64,000 bases of DNA from Thiohalocapsa marina (GCF_008632335.1 NZ_VWXX01000003.1:217204-281203); one strand, 5' to 3'. Counted from the stretch's first letter, positions 1-10,196 are shown. The notes: generated by a model from the sequence alone, not told the origin. Program-made: numbers and translations.

Positions 1-79
1 GTTATGATCCCTGTATGCGATCGGCGCGACGGCGAATCAATGCCGCCGCATCACGGTTCGCTCGCTGATGTGACCCCAC

Positions 80-100
80 GGCGCAAGAAAAGTTTGCGCC
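80..100. other. Small intergenic hairpin
   Basis: A perfect 7-bp stem (GGCGCAA/TTGCGCC) with a 7-nt loop lies upstream of the tRNA gene. No T-run follows it on either strand, so it is not a clear intrinsic terminator. It may close a transcription unit lying to the left of the window. Confidence 0.3.
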
Positions 101-161
101 GGGCACGGCGCCCGCCCGGGCTGCCGGTCATAAAAGCCGCAACGGCGGTCATGTCTCACCC

Positions 162-251
162 GGAGGGATGGCAGAGCGGTTGAATGCACTGGTCTTGAAA
201 ACCAGCAAGGGTTAACGCCCTTCCAGGGTTCGAATCCCTGTCCCTCCGCCA
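162..251 (+). tRNA. tRNA-Ser(UGA)
   Basis: The 90-nt sequence folds as a type II tRNA with a long variable arm. The acceptor stem GGAGGGA pairs with TCCCTCC, and the discriminator G is followed by an encoded CCA. The seven-base anticodon loop CTTGAAA gives anticodon TGA, which reads UCN serine codons. The T arm carries GGTTCGAATCC. Class-II length, the serine-type discriminator and the anticodon all agree. Confidence 0.96.
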
Positions 252-521
252 ATTTGATGCAGCAAGCATCTGATAAATCAAGTAATTTCCTTGCCGGCAG
301 GCCGCAAGACCCCAATCGGCCCCCACTTCGCTTCGGCTCTACGGGCTCGACTTGCTTCGAGCCCTGTGGTCCACACACAAGCCTGCCGATGCGCAACCTT
401 GGCTGGCGACCCTTGCAGACTGCGTCGATCCGTCGACTCGGCTGGGTATACAATGGCCGGCTTGGTAAAACTGATCGCTCCGGGCCCTGTGCCGAGCCCA
501 ACTCAACCAGGGGAATACCTC

Positions 522-1787
522 ATGTTCGATACGCACATGCAGATTGCGGGCTACGACGACGAACTGGCCCAAGCCATCCACGCCGAGGAGCGCCGCCAGG
601 AAGAGCACGTCGAGCTGATCGCGTCGGAGAACTACGCCAGCCCCCGGGTGATGGAGGCCCAGGGCTCGGTGCTGACCAACAAGTACGCCGAAGGCTATCC
701 GTCCAAGCGCTACTACGGCGGCTGCGAGTACGTCGACATCGCCGAGCAGCTTGCCATCGAGCGTGCCAAGCAGCTGTTCGGCGCGGACTATGCCAATGTC
801 CAGCCCCACTCGGGCTCCCAGGCCAACGCCGCGGTGTTCATGGCCCTGTGCCAGCCGGGCGACACGGTGCTGGGCATGAGCCTGGCCCACGGCGGCCATC
901 TGACCCATGGCGCCAAGCCGAACTTCTCCGGCAAGCTCTACAACGCCGTGCAGTACGGCCTGGACCCGGCCACCGGCGAGATCGACTACGCCGAGGTCGA
1001 GCGGCTGGCGCACGAGCACAAGCCGCGCATGATCATCGCCGGCTTCTCCGCCTACTCGCGGGTGGTGGACTGGCAGCGGTTCCGCACCATCGCCGACGCG
1101 GTAGGCGCCTATCTGCTGGTTGACATGGCCCATATTGCCGGCCTGGTGGCCGCCGGCGTCTATCCCAGCCCGGTGCAGATCGCCGATGTGACCACCACCA
1201 CCACGCACAAGACTCTGCGCGGGCCCCGTGGCGGGCTGATCCTGGCCAAGGCCAATCCGGAACTGGAGAAGAAATTCAACTCGCTGGTCTTTCCGGGCAC
1301 CCAGGGCGGTCCGCTGATGCATGTCATCGCGGCCAAGGCGGTGGCCTTCAAGGAGGCCCTGGAGCCGGCGTTCAAGGACTACCAGCGCGCGGTGGTGCAG
1401 AACGCCCAGACCATGGCGGAGGTGTTCATGGCCCGCGGCTACAACGTGGTTTCCGGCGGCACCGACGATCACCTGTTTCTGGTGAGCTTCATCGACCAGG
1501 GACTCACGGGCAAGGACGTGGATGCCTGGCTCGGCGCGGCCAATGTCACCGTGAACAAGAACGCGGTGCCCAATGATCCGCAGTCGCCGTTCGTCACCAG
1601 CGGCATCCGCATCGGCACCCCGGCCATCACCACCCGCGGCTTCGGCCTGGACGAGGTGCGCGACCTGGCTGGCTGGATGTGCGATGTGATCGATGCCCGC
1701 GGCGACAGTGCCGTCATCGAGGCGGTCAAGGCCAAGGTGCTGGCCCTGTGCGCGCGTTTTCCGGTGTACGGACACCTGGGCGCCTGA
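522..1787 (+). CDS. glyA: Serine hydroxymethyltransferase
   Basis: PLP enzyme interconverting serine plus tetrahydrofolate with glycine plus 5,10-methylene-THF; the main cytoplasmic source of one-carbon units. The product is 421 residues, the usual bacterial length. Visible motifs are [10 protein letters not shown] (31-40), [10 protein letters not shown] (96-105) and the PLP-lysine motif [12 protein letters not shown], with K230 at the position of the Schiff-base lysine. The start at 522 is preceded by AGGGGA. The same frame is open further upstream, but that extension is unlike the family. A TATACAAT sequence at 447-454 could be a -10 box. nrdR follows 45 nt downstream. Confidence 0.97.
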   Translation: MFDTHMQIAGYDDELAQAIHAEERRQEEHVELIASENYASPRVMEAQGSVLTNKYAEGYPSKRYYGGCEYVDIAEQLAIERAKQLFGADYANVQPHSGSQANAAVFMALCQPGDTVLGMSLAHGGHLTHGAKPNFSGKLYNAVQYGLDPATGEIDYAEVERLAHEHKPRMIIAGFSAYSRVVDWQRFRTIADAVGAYLLVDMAHIAGLVAAGVYPSPVQIADVTTTTTHKTLRGPRGGLILAKANPELEKKFNSLVFPGTQGGPLMHVIAAKAVAFKEALEPAFKDYQRAVVQNAQTMAEVFMARGYNVVSGGTDDHLFLVSFIDQGLTGKDVDAWLGAANVTVNKNAVPNDPQSPFVTSGIRIGTPAITTRGFGLDEVRDLAGWMCDVIDARGDSAVIEAVKAKVLALCARFPVYGHLGA

Positions 1788-1832
1788 TGGGGCGCCTGAT
1801 GGGACGCCGGGCGCGCTAACGAGGGCTGGGCC

Positions 1833-2345
1833 ATGCGCTGTCCATTCTGCGGGGCCCAGGACACCAAGGTCGTCGACTCGCGCCTGTCCGGCGATGGCGA
1901 CCAGGTGCGCCGGCGTCGGCGTTGCGTCGTCTGCGGCGAGCGCTTCACCACTTATGAATCTGCGGAGCTGAACTTGCCGCGGGTGGTCAAGCGCGATGGC
2001 AGCCGGGTGCCGTTCGACGGCCGCAAGCTACGCTCCGGCATCATGCGGGCGGCGGAGAAGCGGCCCATCAGCACCGACCAGATCGACGCCGCGGTGTCGC
2101 GCATCAATCGGGCGCTCCTGGCCACCGGCGAGGGCGAGGTCACGGCCGGGCGGATCGGCGAATTGGTGATGGACGAGCTGCGCAAGCTCGACCAGGTGGC
2201 CTATGTACGGTTCGCCTCGGTGTACCGGAAGTTCGAGGATGTGGCCGCCTTCCGCGAGGAAATCGAGCGGCTGGAGCAGCAGATTTCGCCGGAGGAGCAG
2301 CGCGCCCAGCTCGACCTGCTGGCGGACCTGGACAAGAAGCCGTGA
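1833..2345 (+). CDS. nrdR: Transcriptional repressor NrdR
   Basis: Zinc-ribbon plus ATP-cone regulator that senses (d)ATP and represses ribonucleotide reductase genes. The N-terminal zinc ribbon uses C3, C6, C31 and C34 (RCPFCG and CVVCGERF). The ATP-cone covers about residues 49-139 and contains [13 protein letters not shown]. At 170 residues it is slightly longer than usual because of a charged C-terminal tail. The glyA-nrdR-ribD order is common in gammaproteobacteria. Its TGA stop overlaps the GTG start of ribD, which implies translational coupling. Confidence 0.97.
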   Translation: MRCPFCGAQDTKVVDSRLSGDGDQVRRRRRCVVCGERFTTYESAELNLPRVVKRDGSRVPFDGRKLRSGIMRAAEKRPISTDQIDAAVSRINRALLATGEGEVTAGRIGELVMDELRKLDQVAYVRFASVYRKFEDVAAFREEIERLEQQISPEEQRAQLDLLADLDKKP

Positions 2346-3475
2346 GCACGGACGACGACCTGCGCTTCATGGCCCGCGCCGTTCGCCTGGCCTGGCGCGG
2401 CCTCTACACCACCGACCCCAATCCGCGCGTGGGGTGCGTGCTGGTCCGCGACGGCGCGGTGGTGGGCGAGGGCTTCCACCGGCGCGCGGGCGAACCCCAC
2501 GCCGAGATCCACGCCATCCAGGCCGCCGGCGCGCGCGCCCGGGGTGCCACCGCCTACATCACGCTTGAGCCCTGCTGCCATCACGGGCGCACTCCGCCCT
2601 GCACCGATGCCCTGCTGCGCGCCGAGGTGAGCCGCGTGGTCATCGGCATGGAAGACCCAAATCCGCTGGTGCGGGGCCGGGGTGTGCGTCGCCTGCGTGC
2701 GGCGGGTGTACAGGTGCGCAGCGGCGTGCTCGAGACGGCCGTGCGCGCGCTCAATCCCGGTTTCGAGCGGCGCATGCGCGGCGCTCTGCCGCTGGTGCGT
2801 TGCAAGCTGGCCGCCAGTCTGGACGGGCGCACGGCCATGGCCGATGGCGAGAGCCGCTGGATCACCAGCGATGACGCCCGCCGCGACGTGCAGCGTCTGC
2901 GGGCGCGCTCGTCGGCGGTCATCACCGGCATCGGCACCGTGCTGGCGGACGACCCGCACCTGAACGTGCGCCTGGGCGCGGCGCAGATCCCCGCCCTGGG
3001 GCCCGACGAGCCCGCGCGCCAGCCGTTGCGGGTGGTGGTGGACAGCGGGCTGCGGCTGCCGACGGATGCGCGCCTGCTGCGCCTGCCGGGGGCGACCCTG
3101 GTGGCCACCTGCAACGACGATCCCGCGGCCATCGCCCGTGCCAACGCCGCCGGCGCCGAGGTGCAGGTGTTTCCCGCTGATGCCGCCGGGCGCGTTGACC
3201 TGCCGTCGCTGCTGCGCTACCTGGCCGAGCGCGAGATCAACGAGGCGCTGATCGAGTCCGGGCCGACCCTGGCCGGCGCGGCAATGCAGGCGGGCATTGT
3301 CGACGAGCTTGTGCTGTACCTGGCACCGCACCTGATGGGGGCCAATGCCCGCGGCCTGTTCCATCTGCCGGGGGTCGATGGCATGGCCCAGCGGCTGCCG
3401 CTGGACATCACCGATGTCCGTCGGGTCGGATGCGACCTGCGGGTGACCGCCCGCCCGTCTCGCAACCCCGACTGA
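2342..3475 (+). CDS. ribD: Riboflavin biosynthesis protein RibD (deaminase/reductase)
   Basis: Bifunctional enzyme for steps 2 and 3 of riboflavin synthesis: deamination of the diaminopyrimidine, then NADPH-dependent reduction of the ribosyl side chain. The N-terminal CMP/dCMP-deaminase-type domain shows HAE (53-55) and PCC...C, with H53, C78 and C87 as zinc ligands and E55 as the proton shuttle. The C-terminal reductase domain begins near residue 150 ([11 protein letters not shown]) and contains [10 protein letters not shown]. The start is GTG at 2342, overlapping the nrdR stop by 4 nt. The next gene is convergent, so the usual ribE-ribBA-ribH continuation is absent here. Confidence 0.96.
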   Translation: MSTDDDLRFMARAVRLAWRGLYTTDPNPRVGCVLVRDGAVVGEGFHRRAGEPHAEIHAIQAAGARARGATAYITLEPCCHHGRTPPCTDALLRAEVSRVVIGMEDPNPLVRGRGVRRLRAAGVQVRSGVLETAVRALNPGFERRMRGALPLVRCKLAASLDGRTAMADGESRWITSDDARRDVQRLRARSSAVITGIGTVLADDPHLNVRLGAAQIPALGPDEPARQPLRVVVDSGLRLPTDARLLRLPGATLVATCNDDPAAIARANAAGAEVQVFPADAAGRVDLPSLLRYLAEREINEALIESGPTLAGAAMQAGIVDELVLYLAPHLMGANARGLFHLPGVDGMAQRLPLDITDVRRVGCDLRVTARPSRNPD

Positions 3476-3481
3476 TGTCGG

Positions 3482-3514
3482 GCAAGCCCGGGCGCCGCAA
3501 GGCGCCCTGCTTGC
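3482..3514. terminator. Hairpin between convergent ribD and the lpd-like gene
   Basis: GCAAGC...GGGCGCC, loop GCAA, then GGCGCCC...GCTTGC form a strong two-tier stem in the 81-nt convergent gap. There is no T-run on either side, so any termination here would be non-canonical. The position between two gene ends is the main argument. Confidence 0.4.
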
Positions 3515-3556
3515 AGAGGACCCCGGCAGAAGACCCTGCCAGAAAATTGGGGCGGG

Positions 3557-4987
3557 TCAGTCGTCGGTGTCCTGTAGTGGCCAGAGCTCCGTCAGGCCCG
3601 CGTTTTTCGCCTCCAGCTTGCCGTAGAGGTCGTACAGCGCGGCCTGCAGGGCCTCTTCGATGACCGGGTGGTAGAACGGCATTCGCAGTAGTTCGCCGAC
3701 GCTCAGCCCCTGTTCGATGCACCAGCACAGCAGGTGCGCCAGGTTCTCGCCCTTCGGGCCGATCATCTCCGCGCCCAGCAGCCGGCCGCTGGCCCTGTCG
3801 GCGTAGACGCGCAACACCCCCCTGTTCTTGCCCATGATCAGCGCCCGGCCCACCGGTGCGAAGCGGATCTGTCCCACCGCGGCAGTCTGCGGGTCGATCT
3901 CATCGAAGCGCTGACCCACGGCACAGATGTTCGGGTCGCAGAAGTTGATGAACAGCGGCGTCTTGCGCCGGAACCGGCGCCGTTCGCCGCGGGCGGCGTT
4001 CCAGCCGGCGATCTTGCCCTCGTCGCCGGCCTCGTGCAGGATCTGGCGCTCGCCGTTGACGTCCCCGGCGATGAACACCGGCAGATCCCCCACCTGCATG
4101 CTGTGGCGGTCGAACGGCGGCAGGCCGCGCGCGTCCAGGGGCACCCCCAGCGCGTCGCTCAGCACCTCGAGCCCCAGTCCGTCGATATTCGGCGTGCGGC
4201 CGATGCTGCAGAGCACCCGATCCACCAGCACGCTGTGCCCCCCGGCGCTGACCCGCAGCCGATCGCCGTCCTCGTGGATCTCCGCGGCGGCGCCCAGGTG
4301 CAGCGGCATCTCCTTGCCGATGAGTTCGATCGCCGCCTGATTGACCTCCGGATCGCTGATACCGGCGATCTGCCGTTGCTGGTCGAAGCCGGTCACGTCC
4401 ACGCCCAGGCGGCACAGGCTCTGGCCGAGTTCCAGGCCGATGGTACCGAGGCCGATCACTGCCATGGATGCCGGCAGGTCCTCGAGTTCGAACAGCTCGT
4501 CGGTGGTGAGGATGCGCTCGCCGAACGGCCGCCAGGCGCTCGGCACCACGGGCCGGGAGCCGGTGGCGATGACCACGGCCCCGGCACGGATGCGCTGGCC
4601 GCCGGCCTCCACCAGCGTGGGCTCCACAAGGCGCGCAAAGTCCTGGATGAATTGCTCCTCGGGCAGCTCGTCGGTGCTGGTGCTCAGCACGCGGTCCACA
4701 AAGGTGTCGCGCAGGTCCTGCACATGCTCCAGGGCCTCGCCGACGTCCAGGGTCATGGCCTGGTGACCGTCGACGCCGAATTTGCCCAGGTGGGTGCGGC
4801 GGTGGTAATCCTCCGCGATCTGGATCATGGCCTTGGACGGCATGCAGCCGACCCGGGCGCAAGTGGTGCCCGGCTCGCCGCCATTGATGAGCACGAACGA
4901 CTTGCCGGCCTTGCGGGTCTGGCTCAGCGCGTTCAGTCCGGCGGAGCCGGAGCCGATGATGGCGACGTCGACGGTTCTCTCTTGCAT
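3557..4987 (-). CDS. Dihydrolipoamide dehydrogenase-like flavoprotein disulfide oxidoreductase
   Basis: FAD-dependent pyridine-nucleotide:disulfide oxidoreductase, 476 residues. It has an N-terminal FAD-binding Rossmann motif (GSGSAGLNA), the redox-active disulfide in TTCARVGCMPSK (C43 and C48), an NAD-binding motif VIGLGTIGLELGQ, and a second FAD motif ending IAGD. The C-terminal HPVIEEAL corresponds to the HPxxxE active-site His-Glu pair of E3 enzymes. The family includes E3 of 2-oxoacid dehydrogenases and stand-alone reductases. No E1 or E2 gene is adjacent, so the partner is unknown. It is divergent from aroA across 186 nt. Confidence 0.85.
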   Translation of the reverse strand: MQERTVDVAIIGSGSAGLNALSQTRKAGKSFVLINGGEPGTTCARVGCMPSKAMIQIAEDYHRRTHLGKFGVDGHQAMTLDVGEALEHVQDLRDTFVDRVLSTSTDELPEEQFIQDFARLVEPTLVEAGGQRIRAGAVVIATGSRPVVPSAWRPFGERILTTDELFELEDLPASMAVIGLGTIGLELGQSLCRLGVDVTGFDQQRQIAGISDPEVNQAAIELIGKEMPLHLGAAAEIHEDGDRLRVSAGGHSVLVDRVLCSIGRTPNIDGLGLEVLSDALGVPLDARGLPPFDRHSMQVGDLPVFIAGDVNGERQILHEAGDEGKIAGWNAARGERRRFRRKTPLFINFCDPNICAVGQRFDEIDPQTAAVGQIRFAPVGRALIMGKNRGVLRVYADRASGRLLGAEMIGPKGENLAHLLCWCIEQGLSVGELLRMPFYHPVIEEALQAALYDLYGKLEAKNAGLTELWPLQDTDD

Positions 4988-5173
4988 GGGTCACTCCTGG
5001 TCGCGGTTGCCGCGCTGCCGGCCCGCGGCTCGCTTGTTTGGTTTACAGGGCAGGGTGCTTGGGCTATTTTGCACTGTTGTCGCGCCCTGGCGCATCCACC
5101 GTCGGTCTGGCCCCGCAACCGCGCGATTCGCGAACCCGTGGCGGCACCCGGCATTGCCTGATCCGAGGCCCGC

Positions 5174-6580
5174 TTGTCCCCATCCATCACCCCCTCTTCC
5201 CGGGCGACCGAGCCCGCCGCGCCGGTCTCGACGCCGGCATCCAATCCAGCCTCCAGGCAGCCGCGCTTCGTCGTCGCCCCCGGCGGTACCCTGCGCGGGC
5301 AGCTGCGCGTGCCGGGGGACAAGTCGATCTCCCACCGCGCCATCATGCTGGGGGCCATTGCCGACGGTGTCACCGAGATCAGCGGCTTCCTCGAGGGGGC
5401 CGATGCCCTGGCCACACTGGCGGCCTTCCGCGCCATGGGGGTCGTCATCGACGGCCCCGACCGTGGCCGGGTGCGGGTGATGGGCGCCGGGCTCGAGGGC
5501 CTGCGGGATCCGGGCCTGGCGCTGGCAATGGGCAACTCAGGCACCTCCATGCGGTTGCTCAGCGGCCTGCTGAGCGGCCAGCGGTTCGCCACCACGCTGA
5601 CCGGCGACGCCTCGCTGTCGCGCCGGCCCATGCGGCGCGTCACCGAGCCGCTGCGCGCCATGGGGGCGGAGATCGAGACCACCTCCGCCGGAACGGCCCC
5701 GCTGGTGGTGCGTCCGGTGGCGAACCTGCACGGCATCCATTACCGCATGCCGGTGGCCAGTGCCCAGGTCAAGTCCAGCCTGCTGCTGGCGGGTCTGTAT
5801 GCCACCGGAGAGACCTGTGTCACCGAGCCGGCGCCGACACGGGACCACACCGAGCGCATGCTGACCGCCTTCGGCTACCCGCTGGAGCGCACCCCCGGCC
5901 GTGTCTGCCTGCACGGCGGCGGCCGCCTGCGTGCGATCCCCATTGCCGTGCCGGCGGACATCTCATCCGCGGCCTTCTTTCTGGTGGGTGCGAGCATCGC
6001 CCCCGGCTCGGAACTGCTGCTGCAGGGCGTGGGCCTGAACCCGACGCGCATCGGCGTCATCAATATCCTGCGCGCCATGGGCGCGGACATCGGTGTGGAG
6101 GGGCTGCGCGAGGAGGGTGCAGAACCTGTGGCCGACCTGCGCGTGCGTCCGGCGCCGCTCAGGGGCATCGAGATCCCCGCCGATCAGGTGCCGCTGGCCA
6201 TCGACGAGTTTCCTGCCCTGTTCATCGCCGCGGCTTGCGCCGAGGGCGAGACCCTGCTGACTGGCGCCGAGGAGCTGCGGGTGAAGGAGAGCGACCGTAT
6301 CGCGGTGATGGCAGAGGGGCTGACGGCGCTGGGAATCCGCGCCGAGGTCCTGCCGGACGGCATCCGCATCGTCGGCCGGGGCCAGCGGCCGGACGTGTTC
6401 ACCGGCGGCCGCGTCCACAGCCATGACGATCACCGCATCGCCATGTCCTTCGCCATGGCGGCATTGCGTGCGTCGGGCCCGGTGGAGATCGAAGACTGTG
6501 CCAACGTCGATACCTCGTTTCCCGGTTTCGCTGCGCTGGCCGCTGGCGCCGGGCTCGGCATCGTCGAGGAGGCGGCATGA
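5174..6580 (+). CDS. aroA: 3-phosphoshikimate 1-carboxyvinyltransferase (EPSP synthase)
   Basis: Transfers enolpyruvyl from PEP to shikimate-3-phosphate, the sixth step of the shikimate pathway. The 468-residue protein has GDKSISHR (48-55), GNSGTSMR, SAQVKS, TRDHTE, NPTRIG, ELRVKESDR and DHRIAMSFA. The SAQxK, RxHxE and NxTR motifs match the class II EPSPS pattern. The residue after GNS is Gly, as in glyphosate-sensitive enzymes. The start is TTG at 5174 behind GAGG; no ATG lies in frame before the conserved core. A Pro/Ser/Ala-rich stretch of about 30 residues precedes the fold. The gene overlaps cmk by 4 nt. Confidence 0.95.
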   Translation: MSPSITPSSRATEPAAPVSTPASNPASRQPRFVVAPGGTLRGQLRVPGDKSISHRAIMLGAIADGVTEISGFLEGADALATLAAFRAMGVVIDGPDRGRVRVMGAGLEGLRDPGLALAMGNSGTSMRLLSGLLSGQRFATTLTGDASLSRRPMRRVTEPLRAMGAEIETTSAGTAPLVVRPVANLHGIHYRMPVASAQVKSSLLLAGLYATGETCVTEPAPTRDHTERMLTAFGYPLERTPGRVCLHGGGRLRAIPIAVPADISSAAFFLVGASIAPGSELLLQGVGLNPTRIGVINILRAMGADIGVEGLREEGAEPVADLRVRPAPLRGIEIPADQVPLAIDEFPALFIAAACAEGETLLTGAEELRVKESDRIAVMAEGLTALGIRAEVLPDGIRIVGRGQRPDVFTGGRVHSHDDHRIAMSFAMAALRASGPVEIEDCANVDTSFPGFAALAAGAGLGIVEEAA

Positions 6581-7341
6581 GCGTGCCTGGCCAGAGCGGA
6601 GATCAGCGCGGGAAGCAGGGTGCCGGACAGACGCTTGGTGCGCCGGTCATCGCCATCGACGGCCCATCCGGCAGCGGCAAGGGCACCATCGCCGAATGCC
6701 TGGCCCGCCGCCTCGGCTGGCACGTGCTGGACAGTGGCGCGCTGTATCGTTGTCTGGGGCTCGCGGCACACCGGCGCGCCCTGGACCTGGATGACGGCGC
6801 GGCCATGGGGCGGCTGGCAGCCGAACTGGCCATCCGTTTCGACGGCGACCGTGTGCTGCTGAACGACGAGGATGTCTCAGACGCGATCCGCACCGCCGAG
6901 GCCGGTCCGCGGGCCTCCCGCGTGGCCGTGCATGCGCCAGTGCGTGGCGCGCTACTGTCCTGGCAGCGGGCGGCGGCTCGCCGGCCGGGCCTGATTGCTG
7001 ATGGGCGCGACATGGGCTCGACGGTGTTTCCGGATGCGACACTGAAGATCTATCTCGATGCCAGCCCGGAGGAGCGCGCGCGGCGTCGATATAAACAGTT
7101 GAAGGAAAAAGGCATGGATGCTAACCTGCCGGCCTTGACCAGAGAGCTCCGCGAGCGCGACGCCCTCGACCGCAATCGGGAGCAGAGTCCGCTCACCATC
7201 GCCGACGGCGCCGTCGTCATCGACACGACGGCGCTTTCCATCGACGACGTGGTCGCTGCCGTGCTGGCCGAGGCGCGATCAGTGCCTGCCCTGGCGGCAG
7301 CCGTCCCGCCTAAGACGGGCCTTGTTGCGGCGCTGCACTAA
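6577..7341 (+). CDS. cmk: Cytidylate kinase
   Basis: Phosphorylates CMP/dCMP to the diphosphate for nucleotide recycling. The P-loop GPSGSGKGT is at residues 29-37, followed by LDSGALYR and the nucleotide-binding RDMGSTVFPDA; the lid region ERARRRYKQL is present. Length is 254 residues including about 20 extra at the N-terminus. The ATGA overlap with aroA and the position upstream of rpsA match the standard aroA-cmk-rpsA order. Confidence 0.96.
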   Translation: MSVPGQSGDQRGKQGAGQTLGAPVIAIDGPSGSGKGTIAECLARRLGWHVLDSGALYRCLGLAAHRRALDLDDGAAMGRLAAELAIRFDGDRVLLNDEDVSDAIRTAEAGPRASRVAVHAPVRGALLSWQRAAARRPGLIADGRDMGSTVFPDATLKIYLDASPEERARRRYKQLKEKGMDANLPALTRELRERDALDRNREQSPLTIADGAVVIDTTALSIDDVVAAVLAEARSVPALAAAVPPKTGLVAALH

Positions 7342-7573
7342 AGCCGAACCGATGCTCAGGCAGTGCCCGGCCGGTGACCAGCCGGCTCCCGCTCTCCAGT
7401 CCTGCATTGCACGGGTCGACCCCGCCACGTCGGGCAGACCTACTTGAACCGGTCGGCGGCATGAGGCGTCGGCCTTTTTGTTTGACTCAACCCCTTGCTG
7501 CGAATGAAGTGGCCTCGACCGGAGGCGACGTTCGGACCAAGGACCAGGCCGCGAGCCAGGAAATTCCAATCCC

Positions 7574-9256
7574 ATGACCGAAAGCTTTGCCGAGCTCTTC
7601 GAAGAGAGCCTCAACACCACCCAACTCCAGCCGGGCACCATCGTGATGGGCCAGGTGGTCGACATCACGCCTGACGCCGTCATCGTCAATGCCGGCCTCA
7701 AGACCGAGGGCATCATCCCCCGCAACCAGTTCCTGACGCCCGATGGCCAGCTCGAGGTCAACGTCGGCGACGACATCGAGGTCGCCCTCGACGCGGTGGA
7801 AGACGGTTTCGGCACCACCCGCCTGTCGCGCGAAAAGGCAAAGCGCTTCGCGGCCTGGGATTCACTGGAGAAGGCCTTCGACGACGGCGAGACCGTCAAG
7901 GGCATGATCAACGGCAAGGTCAAGGGCGGCTTCACGGTCGAGCTCGGCAGCGTGCGCGCCTTCCTGCCCGGCTCCCTGGTGGACGTGCGTCCGGTGCGCG
8001 ACACCGCGTACCTGGAAGGCAAGGAGCTGGAGTTCAAGGTCATCAAGCTGGACCGTCGCCGCAACAACGTCGTCGTCTCACGGCGTGCGGTAGTCGAGGA
8101 AGAGTACAGCGCCGAGCGCGAGGCCCTGCTGGAGAAGCTGGAAGAGGGTCTGGAGCTCAAGGGCGTGGTCAAGAACCTGACCGACTACGGCGCCTTCCTG
8201 GATCTGGGCGGCATCGACGGCCTGCTGCACATCACCGACATGGCCTGGCGTCGCGTCAAGCACCCGTCCGAGGTGGTCGAGATCGGCCAGGAAGTCATGG
8301 TCAAGGTGCTCAAGTTCGACCGCGAGCGCCAGCGCGTGTCTCTGGGCCTGAAGCAGATGGGCGAGGATCCCTGGGTCAACATCTCCCGTCGCTATCCCGA
8401 GAGCACCCGCGTCTTCGGCAAGGTCACCAACATCGCTGACTACGGCTGCTTCGTCGAGATCGAAGAGGGTGTCGAGGGTCTGGTGCACGTCTCCGAGATG
8501 GACTGGACCAACAAGAACATCCATCCGAGCAAGGTGGTTGCGCTGGGCGATGAGGTCGAGGTCATGGTGCTCGACATCGACGAGGAGCGTCGTCGTATCT
8601 CCCTGGGCATCAAGCAGTGCCAGAGCAATCCGTGGGACGAGTTCTCCGCCACCTACAAGAAGGGCGACCACGTCTCCGGCCAGATCAAGTCGATCACCGA
8701 CTTCGGCATCTTCATCGGCCTGGACGGCGGCATCGACGGCCTGGTGCACCTGTCCGACATCTCCTGGGACGAGTCCGGCGAGGACGCCCTGCGCCAGTTC
8801 AAGAAGGGCGACGAGGTCGAGACCGTTGTGCTGTCGGTGGATCCGGAGCGCGAGCGCATCTCGCTGGGCATCAAGCAACTGGACAAGGATCCGTTCTCCA
8901 GCTTCGTCGCGCTGAACGAGAAGGGCAGCATCGTCGTCGGCACCATCATCGAGGTGGACGCCAAGGGCGCGACCATCGAGCTGGGCGAGGGTGTCGAGGG
9001 CTATCTGCGCGCCTCCGAGATCTCCCGCGACCGGGTGGAGGATGCCCGTTCGGTGCTGAACGCCGGCGAGCAGATCGAGGCCAAGTTCATCGGCGTCGAC
9101 CGCAAGAACCGCACCATCTCCCTGTCCATCAAGGCCAAGGACATGGCGGACGAGCAGGCGGCCATCAAGGGCTATGCCCGCGAGGCCCAGGCCGGCACCG
9201 CAACGCTGGGCGACCTCCTCAAGCAGCAGATGGAAGAGGCCGCGCGGGAAGATTGA
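7574..9256 (+). CDS. rpsA: 30S ribosomal protein S1
   Basis: RNA-binding protein of the small subunit that helps load structured mRNAs. The 560-residue product has the six S1 (OB-fold) repeats of the proteobacterial protein, seen as recurring GxV.......G..V.......G..H.S/D.. blocks (for example [53 protein letters not shown]). A leader of about 230 nt separates it from cmk. S1 genes are usually autoregulated through such leaders; no specific leader structure is claimed here. Confidence 0.98.
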   Translation: MTESFAELFEESLNTTQLQPGTIVMGQVVDITPDAVIVNAGLKTEGIIPRNQFLTPDGQLEVNVGDDIEVALDAVEDGFGTTRLSREKAKRFAAWDSLEKAFDDGETVKGMINGKVKGGFTVELGSVRAFLPGSLVDVRPVRDTAYLEGKELEFKVIKLDRRRNNVVVSRRAVVEEEYSAEREALLEKLEEGLELKGVVKNLTDYGAFLDLGGIDGLLHITDMAWRRVKHPSEVVEIGQEVMVKVLKFDRERQRVSLGLKQMGEDPWVNISRRYPESTRVFGKVTNIADYGCFVEIEEGVEGLVHVSEMDWTNKNIHPSKVVALGDEVEVMVLDIDEERRRISLGIKQCQSNPWDEFSATYKKGDHVSGQIKSITDFGIFIGLDGGIDGLVHLSDISWDESGEDALRQFKKGDEVETVVLSVDPERERISLGIKQLDKDPFSSFVALNEKGSIVVGTIIEVDAKGATIELGEGVEGYLRASEISRDRVEDARSVLNAGEQIEAKFIGVDRKNRTISLSIKAKDMADEQAAIKGYAREAQAGTATLGDLLKQQMEEAARED

Positions 9257-9318
9257 GTCGGGGCGTTCGGCTCCGGCCATTACCCAGGCCCAGTGGTATC
9301 GCAGGCAGGCTAAAGGTC

Positions 9319-9633
9319 ATGATGAAATCCGAGCTCATCGAAGCGCTGACGGAACAGCAGACGCATCTGGCGGACAAGGACGTCGAGCTCGCTGTTCGGC
9401 TGATCCTGGAACGGATGAGCGATGCGCTGGCCGAGGGTGAGCGGATCGAGGTCCGCGGCTTTGGCAGTTTTTCCCTGCATTACCGCCCGGCCCGGGTGGG
9501 GCGCAATCCCAAGACGGGCGAAGCCGTTTCGCTGGACGGCAAGCATGTGCCGCACTTCAAACCCGGCAAGGAACTCAGGGACCGCGTCAACGCTGCCTAC
9601 CTTGCGTCGCTGGAGCGGGCTGAGGCCGCCTGA
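9319..9633 (+). CDS. ihfB: Integration host factor subunit beta
   Basis: DNA-bending nucleoid protein of the HU/IHF family, acting as a heterodimer with IhfA. It has 104 residues. The family signature covers about residues 47-66 (GFGSF...RVGRNPKTG), with P64 as the intercalating proline at the tip of the DNA-binding arm. Two adjacent ATG codons (9319 and 9322) are possible starts. It follows rpsA, the usual neighbour, and is closed by a strong terminator about 100 nt downstream. Confidence 0.97.
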   Translation: MMKSELIEALTEQQTHLADKDVELAVRLILERMSDALAEGERIEVRGFGSFSLHYRPARVGRNPKTGEAVSLDGKHVPHFKPGKELRDRVNAAYLASLERAEAA

Positions 9634-9731
9634 CGTTGAGAGTCAAAGACCATCGTTTTGCGGTTACAGCCCGCAAAAACCGGTGTCCTGTTTAAGCAAC
9701 GATAGATGTGTATCCTGACTGGATGCGCATG

Positions 9732-9761
9732 AAAAAGCCCGCCATTGGCGGGCTTTTTTTT
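9732..9761. terminator. Bidirectional intrinsic terminator after ihfB
   Basis: AAGCCCGCC-ATT-GGCGGGCTT is a perfect 9-bp stem followed by T8 on the plus strand and preceded by A5. It can therefore terminate both ihfB (plus) and the convergent SCP2 gene (minus, ending at 9783). Confidence 0.92.
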
Positions 9762-9782
9762 CGCGCTACCCTCAGCCTTGCA

Positions 9783-10196
9783 TCAGGCCAGTTCGTCCGC
9801 GCCGATCTGCTTCATCAGGTTGAAGCTCTTGACGAAGGGACCCGCCATCCGCGGATCCTTGATCATGGCGCCGTAATCACCGGTCTTGAATTTGAGCTTG
9901 CCGGTGGCGTAGGCGGTGCCCATGCCCATCATGCCGATACCCTTCTCCACCCACTTCAGCCAGTCCTTCATGTCGGCACGCATGTCCCAGTCGGGCTGTT
10001 CCCCGGCCCAGTCGCCGGCGCGGGTGCAGATGCCGTTCTCCACCACGAAGACGCCGCGGGGGTCGTCCTCGTTCTTGAAGCCGCAGCTGATGATGGAATT
10101 GAAGTTGATCTCGGCCAGCTTGCCGCTGACCTCGGGGTCGTTGTTCCAGGCGTCCTTGAGCTGGTTCATCCAGTCGGCGGAAAACAGGTTGGCCAT
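9783..10196 (-). CDS. SCP2 sterol-binding domain protein
   Basis: A 137-residue single-domain protein of the SCP-2 sterol-transfer fold. It has an alternating amphipathic pattern (GVFVVENGICTRAGDW) and a C-terminal Met/Gly-rich helix (KGIGMMGMGTAYATGKLKF), as in small bacterial SCP2 proteins. These proteins bind lipids or acyl chains; the ligand cannot be read from sequence. An upstream ATG in frame (10259) would add 21 basic residues unlike the family, so the start at 10196 (MANLFSADW) is preferred. Confidence 0.8.
   Translation of the reverse strand: MANLFSADWMNQLKDAWNNDPEVSGKLAEINFNSIISCGFKNEDDPRGVFVVENGICTRAGDWAGEQPDWDMRADMKDWLKWVEKGIGMMGMGTAYATGKLKFKTGDYGAMIKDPRMAGPFVKSFNLMKQIGADELA

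Noticed and set aside
7440..7480. Apparent GC-rich stem followed by T5 in the rpsA leader as an attenuator
   Set aside because: The two GTCGGC segments are direct, not inverted, repeats; no stable stem forms before the T-run.
7374..7577. A 67-codon plus-strand frame ending over the rpsA start (ATGA)
   Set aside because: Low-complexity Arg/Pro content, no good ribosome-binding site, no recognisable motif; lies in the expected rpsA leader.
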